Assembly: GCA_958296165.1 (NCBI GenBank)
Contig: OY282447.1
Location: 3,534,001-3,598,000 of the forward strand
DNA: 64,000 nucleotides
Source of the DNA: an uncultured Pseudomonadales bacterium
Lineage (GTDB): Bacteria; Pseudomonadota; Gammaproteobacteria; Pseudomonadales; Azotimanducaceae
Direction: 5' to 3'
Both the position numbers and the translations under genes were made by a program. Of this stretch, positions 60,612 to 64,000 are shown piece by piece. The stretch's first letter is position 1; every line of letters begins with the position of its first letter. Below the pieces are notes generated by a model. It did no database searches and was not told the origin of the DNA. It saw nothing but the letters and a program-made list of their open reading frames with translations.

Positions 60612-62090
60612 ATGGCCACTCTGCTGCATCGGTTCGAGCGCGTCTCCGCCTCCGCTTCGACACGTCGCCGGATGCACCTGCGCGGAGAGGTCCGCTCCCC
60701 CGTCACCGACGCCTTTCCCAAGATGCAATCCCCCGCCGGCGAGACGCTCTCGGTGGAGTCCCTGGCGCCGACTCTACCCGACGACGAGCTGACGAACATC
60801 ATGGCCCGCAGGAAGAAGGACCTGGCGAGACGCCGGGGTACGAAGCCCAAACCCCACGCCGAGTTCCTGTTCGTCGGGGCGAAGCGGATCGGCGAGGGCT
60901 GGTCCGTCGACAAGGCCCGCGAGTGGGGCAAGGCCTGCCTGGCGTGGTGCGAGCTGCGGATGCCGGACTCGTGGATCACGGACGCCGCGCTGCACCTCGA
61001 CGAGACCCAATGGCACGTCCACGTCACGACGATCCCCGCCGCCGTCGAGGACGGCAAACTGCAATGGGGCATGTCGGCGGTGCGCCGGGCGATGGACGCC
61101 GAGCTGTCCGGGCGCAAGCGCGCGTCGATGAGCCGGGCGGTCGTCGGCGCGGCGGTCTCGCGGATGCAGGACGATGTTTTCGCGCATGTCGGCGAACCGT
61201 TCGGACTGGAGCGCGGCGTGAAGGGATCGAAGCGCCGGCACGTCGCGGTGTCCGAGGCCGAAGCCGCCAAGGCCCATCTGCGCGAGTCCCAGGCGTCCGC
61301 AAAGCTCATCGAGCAGGGCACCGTCAAGCTGCGCAAGGAAGCCGGCGAGCGCCTCGCCAAGGTCAAGGCCCGAGAGGAAGTCCAGGACGAGCGCGAACGC
61401 TCAACCGACTTCAAGCGTGAACGCGCAGACCTCGAAGCCGACAGGGAAGAATACCTGCGCGAAGTGGCCGAGGACGACGAGCGCCTGCGCCAGCGCGAAG
61501 CCGAACTCGCCGAATGGCAAGCCCAGGTGGAGCGCCAAGCCAAGGCGAACGACGACAACGACGAACTGCTCGAGAGCGTCCGCCGCAAGCTCGAAAGCTG
61601 GGAAGCCCGCCTCAAGGCCGAAGACGCCAAGGCCAAGGCGCTGCTCGAGGAAGCGGCCAAGCTCAAAGCCGACGCCATCGAGGACGCGCAACGGGCCATC
61701 GACGACGCCAACGCGGCAGCCGAGGCCGTCCGCGAACAGGAAGCGGCCAAGCTCGAAGCCGCCCTGCGCCGAATCCGCCGGCGCGACGCGCAAAGCCGCC
61801 TCGCGCACCACATCCTCAAGCGATGCCGCGACGCCGACATGACCGACCTCGGCGATCAGGTCGTCGTCGATGAGTTCGAGGCGGACTTCGCCGCCGCGCT
61901 CGAACCCTCAACGCCCGGCGCCAAGCTCCTCGAACTGGCGGCCAAGCATGACTTCGGGCGGAAAGGCGCGGCCGCACAACGCGCCGCTCCCGATAAAACG
62001 ACCGCCACTGAGCGGGACGGTAGGCGCCCATCCTCTACTTGGCCAAGCAAGCGGGGGTCCGGGTTCCCGTCTTCTGGCGGAACACGCTGA
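60612..62090 (+). CDS. MobV/Pre-type relaxase
   Basis: 492 residues. LHRFERVSASASTRRRMHLRGEV and ITDAALHLDETQWHVHVTTIPA (His-x-Asp-Glu...His-x-His metal motif) define the Mob_Pre/MOBV nicking domain in the first 200. From about 230 to 430 follows a long charged coiled coil (REEVQDERERSTDFKRERADLEADREEYL). It nicks the transfer origin and pilots the strand; conjugation machinery must come from elsewhere. The ATG has GGAG upstream. Two inverted partial copies of this gene flank it. Confidence 0.88.
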   Translation: MATLLHRFERVSASASTRRRMHLRGEVRSPVTDAFPKMQSPAGETLSVESLAPTLPDDELTNIMARRKKDLARRRGTKPKPHAEFLFVGAKRIGEGWSVDKAREWGKACLAWCELRMPDSWITDAALHLDETQWHVHVTTIPAAVEDGKLQWGMSAVRRAMDAELSGRKRASMSRAVVGAAVSRMQDDVFAHVGEPFGLERGVKGSKRRHVAVSEAEAAKAHLRESQASAKLIEQGTVKLRKEAGERLAKVKAREEVQDERERSTDFKRERADLEADREEYLREVAEDDERLRQREAELAEWQAQVERQAKANDDNDELLESVRRKLESWEARLKAEDAKAKALLEEAAKLKADAIEDAQRAIDDANAAAEAVREQEAAKLEAALRRIRRRDAQSRLAHHILKRCRDADMTDLGDQVVVDEFEADFAAALEPSTPGAKLLELAAKHDFGRKGAAAQRAAPDKTTATERDGRRPSSTWPSKRGSGFPSSGGTR

Positions 62091-62260
62091 TGGTGGCCGA
62101 ACCGTCCGCCCGGCGTTGGACGTCGGGCCATCGGAGCGAAGCGCGCTCGGAGACGCGCGGCAGGCCGTCCCTCGTCAGGCGCGGACCATCGCCTCGTCCG
62201 TGGACGCCCGGCGCTACGCGAAAGGCGGCGCTCACGAAACCGGCAAGGCGCATGCGCTGG
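62035..62260 (-). pseudogene. Tyrosine recombinase fragment
   Basis: The frame reads MRLAGFVSAAFRVAPGVHGRGDGPRLTRDGLPRVSERASLRWPDVQRRADGSATISVFRQKTGTRTP. The part GLPRVSERASLRWPDVQRRADGSATISVFRQKT matches the catalytic-Arg box of tyrosine recombinases (G.R.SE...LRW.D). Nothing of the His/Tyr half remains. It overlaps the end of the relaxase gene on the other strand. Confidence 0.45.
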
Positions 62261-62270
62261 CTAGGGATTG

Positions 62271-62369
62271 ATGATCGTAAAGCGCATCCGGAGTCGCGCC
62301 ATCTGGTACTTCGACGGAACATGGATAGGGATAGGTGTTGGGGTGGTGACCGTCATGTTATTGGGATAG
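62271..62369 (+). CDS. Possible 32-residue membrane peptide
   Basis: A short open frame: a basic start (MIVKRIRSRAIW), then TWIGIGVGVVTVMLLG, which would span a membrane once. An AGGGA lies close upstream. The N-in, single-helix pattern is that of small hydrophobic toxins or modulators, but length and isolation make chance possible. Confidence 0.2.
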   Translation: MIVKRIRSRAIWYFDGTWIGIGVGVVTVMLLG

Positions 62370-62921
62370 GTTCTGCGACATTGGCGTCGTGATAGACGGC
62401 GTGACCGACTCACACGGCCGATGGCATTACCCGATTCGCGTTCGATTGCTGGGCAAGGTCGCCGTGGCAAAGAACGTAGCCTACTAGTGCGTGATCGAAC
62501 ACGGCGGGAACGATCCCTGGTCGTCAAACGGTGCGTTCGACAACGGCCTTGACTTCGTGCGCCGTTGGCCCGACCAACCAGCGCACGTCCACGTCGCGGC
62601 GCAGTAGCGACCGCCCGGTGCTTCCATGCAGCGAACTTGCCCTACGGTTGGAAACGCGCCGCTGGCGTCTGGGGCAAGCATGGTGTTCGACGGCCACTTG
62701 GTGAGGGTCGCTCCGCGCGGTGCGGAAGGCGCCTCCGCCGTCAGTTCGTCCGCCGTTCGGCTCGTGTTGCAACACGAAGCGATTGGGTGGATTGAGCGGC
62801 AACGCGCATGTTCCCGCGAAGCCCGCCAAGTCACGCCAGCGCATCCCGTGGAGGCGACGGGCGGTGGCGGCCTCGGGATCAGGCGACGGTCAACTCGTCG
62901 ACCCTGCGGATGCCCGCCATC
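62370..62921. other. Stretch without recognisable gene
   Basis: About 550 bases with only short, featureless frames on both strands. Decayed island DNA as far as I can see. Confidence 0.4.
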
Positions 62922-63140
62922 GGCGGGCCATTATGTTCGCCAGCTCGTCGGTGACGGGAGCGTACCTCTCCTCCGCGCACGCATCCGGCGACGTGTCGAA
63001 GCGGAGGCGGAGACGCGCTCGAACCGATGCGGCAGAGTGGGCATGCGCTCACTCTACCACCCGGATTCGGCGGGGAGGGGAGAGCAGCGGGAGACGCCGT
63101 AGCCGATGGCGAAGACGTCTCCCCGGGGGTGCGTAGCACC
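62922..63140 (-). pseudogene. Inverted copy of the relaxase gene leader and start
   Basis: Reverse complement of about 60.525-60.80 kb: the CACCCCCGGGGAGA upstream region, then a start reading MPTLPHRFERVSASASTRRRM. It has a frameshift soon after. About 70 bases between two CGACG motifs are deleted, joining the CCGTCACCGACG part to GAGCTGGCGAACAT. This is a second, independent partial duplicate of the relaxase 5' region. Confidence 0.75.
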
Positions 63141-63734
63141 GGGCGGGCGGGGCGGTCAAGAATTAACCGGCAACGCACTGCGAGTTTTTTGCCCCAAGGG
63201 CAACCGCTGCGCTAAAACTCTATCCGTTCGCTGCGCTCTCTAGCGCGTCAAGGGGGGAGCCCCCCCTTGAATCCCCCCTTCGCTCACTCCGTTCGCTGCG
63301 CCCTGCGGTTGCCTGGAGGCGGGGCGAACGCATCGAGACGTCCCCCATCCACCTTCGCGGCACGGCGCAATGGTAATGGGTAATGCCCACGGTATAGCGC
63401 GTGCAATTAAGTCGGGGTGCTGGGAGGCCAGCAGCGCGGCGAAACGGGTGAGGCGAACGTCCTCTCCTTCGAGACGTTTCCGCACGTCGCCTTGGTGAAG
63501 AAACACCTTGGGCAATACCGTTGCATATGGTATTGCACATGCTAATGCACAAATCATTTCGCGGCGCAATTGCCGTGTGCCTATGCCGGTGCAGCGGTAT
63601 TGCGAGGCGGTGGGGATGGCCGGGGACCCGCTCGTCGGCGTTTCCAACTAATTTCTGACAGGCGCACAACCGCATATACTCAACCTCGCGCCGCCGCCCA
63701 CGCCGTCGGCGCCAACGGGGGAGGTTGCATCGCC
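63141..63734. other. Region with hairpins and AT-richer repeats, possible transfer or replication site
   Basis: At about 63250-63270 AAGGGGGG and CCCCCCTT form a strong hairpin, with another CCCCCCTT soon after. At 63512-63536 GCAATACC and GGTATTGC flank GTTGCATAT, followed by ACATGCTAATGCAC. Similar GGTAATG/GGTATAG words occur near 63370-63400. A frame on the minus strand (KVFLHQGDVRKRLEGEDVRLTRFAALLAS) is conceivable but unsupported. Confidence 0.3.
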
Positions 63735-63771
63735 ATGAGACGATCCAGAAGCGGGCGCATCGCCGCCGCCC

Positions 63772-63909
63772 ATGAATTCCCCCCCCCCCCGAGGCCGAGG
63801 CCGCCGCCGCGCCGCCTTCGCCCTGACGCTCGCCCTAGCCCTCGCCGCCGCGGCGCCGGCCCTCGCGCAGACCGTCAGCATCACCTCCACCCCCGCCAAC
63901 GGCACCTAG
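63772..63909 (+). pseudogene. Secreted protein start with poly-C tract, stopped after signal peptide
   Basis: MNSPPPRGRGRRR followed by AAFALTLALALAAAAPALAQ is a strong signal peptide; the mature part begins TVSITSTPANGT, the N-terminus of large repetitive adhesin-like proteins, but meets a TAG there. The tract of 12 C at 63779-63790 lies inside the coding start. An upstream ATG at 63735 (MRRSRSGRIAAAHEF) would join the signal peptide if one C were lost. GGGGGAGG lies ahead of 63735. Confidence 0.5.
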
Positions 63910-64000
63910 GCGCTTGCGTTGCAACTTGATCAGACCGCAGCTATTGCCACCGGCATCCGCCGGGCCGCGCTGCTCTACAGCCGGCTCCTGCTAGTGGTGG

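Noticed and set aside
63240-63647. A 135-codon leftward frame with KVFLHQGDVRKRLEGEDVRL
   Set aside because: It crosses the hairpins and repeated words of the region and has no family features; kept only as a remark in the region entry.
1-64000. CRISPR arrays or rRNA genes
   Set aside because: No regularly spaced repeats and no rRNA-like sequence were found; the only notable direct repeats are those listed.

Overview
The window is GC-rich chromosomal DNA of a Gram-negative bacterium. Lipoprotein and Sec signal peptides, an OmpA-type peptidoglycan-binding domain and a MacA-type adaptor show two membranes. A proteobacterium is most likely, but nothing in view fixes the genus. The DNA looks like an accessory or plastic chromosome region: toxin-antitoxin (TA) modules, one complete insertion sequence, several broken ones, duplicated gene pieces, and at the right an integrated mobilizable island.

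Layout. (1) 1-7.6 kb: RelE/ParE and HicB-type TA genes between two copies of a duplicated gene 3' end, then a probable operon of a small protein, a membrane protein, a UvrD-like helicase with a RelE-like N-terminus, and an SNF2/DEAH helicase split by one in-frame TAA. This resembles a decaying defence island. (2) 7.64-9.26 kb: a complete ISKra4-type element with a perfect 9-bp target duplication. (3) 9.3-18.5 kb: PIN/AbrB TA pair, broken Phd antitoxin, and an export locus with an FtsX permease, MacA-like adaptor, MacB/LolD-like ATPase and an asymmetric heterodimeric ABC exporter. (4) 18.6-25.2 kb: glyoxalase II-like and glyoxalase I-like genes, a phosphopantetheinyl transferase, an amidohydrolase, an ankyrin protein and an AAA/PD-(D/E)XK protein. 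(5) 25.3-34.4 kb: Asp/Glu-racemase-fold gene, dead SDR gene, transposase pieces, and a four-gene operon of exported caspase-like proteins.

(6) 34.5-55.8 kb is the most interesting part: a catabolic cluster with a Rieske oxygenase, two proteins resembling plant red chlorophyll catabolite reductase (RCCR), a chlorophyllase-like alpha/beta hydrolase, a tandem GxW beta-barrel protein, a racemase-fold enzyme, a nitrilase-like amidase, an acyl-CoA-dehydrogenase-like flavoenzyme, an isochorismatase-type amidohydrolase, an FAD monooxygenase, a class III CoA transferase, LeuC/LeuD-like dehydratase subunits, a methyltransferase and two MFS transporters. Rieske + RCCR + chlorophyllase is the logic of plant chlorophyll breakdown (PaO/phyllobilin pathway); amidohydrolase, monooxygenase, CoA transferase and dehydratase could process the resulting amides and diacids. 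I propose a bacterial tetrapyrrole or phyllobilin-like catabolic cluster. This is an inference from family resemblance.

(7) 55.8-64 kb: a P4-type integrase opens a mobilizable island with a TraL-like NTPase, AlpA regulator, MobV relaxase, two inverted partial copies of the relaxase gene, an 87-bp structured direct repeat, and at the edge a truncated secreted-protein gene with a 12-C homopolymer.
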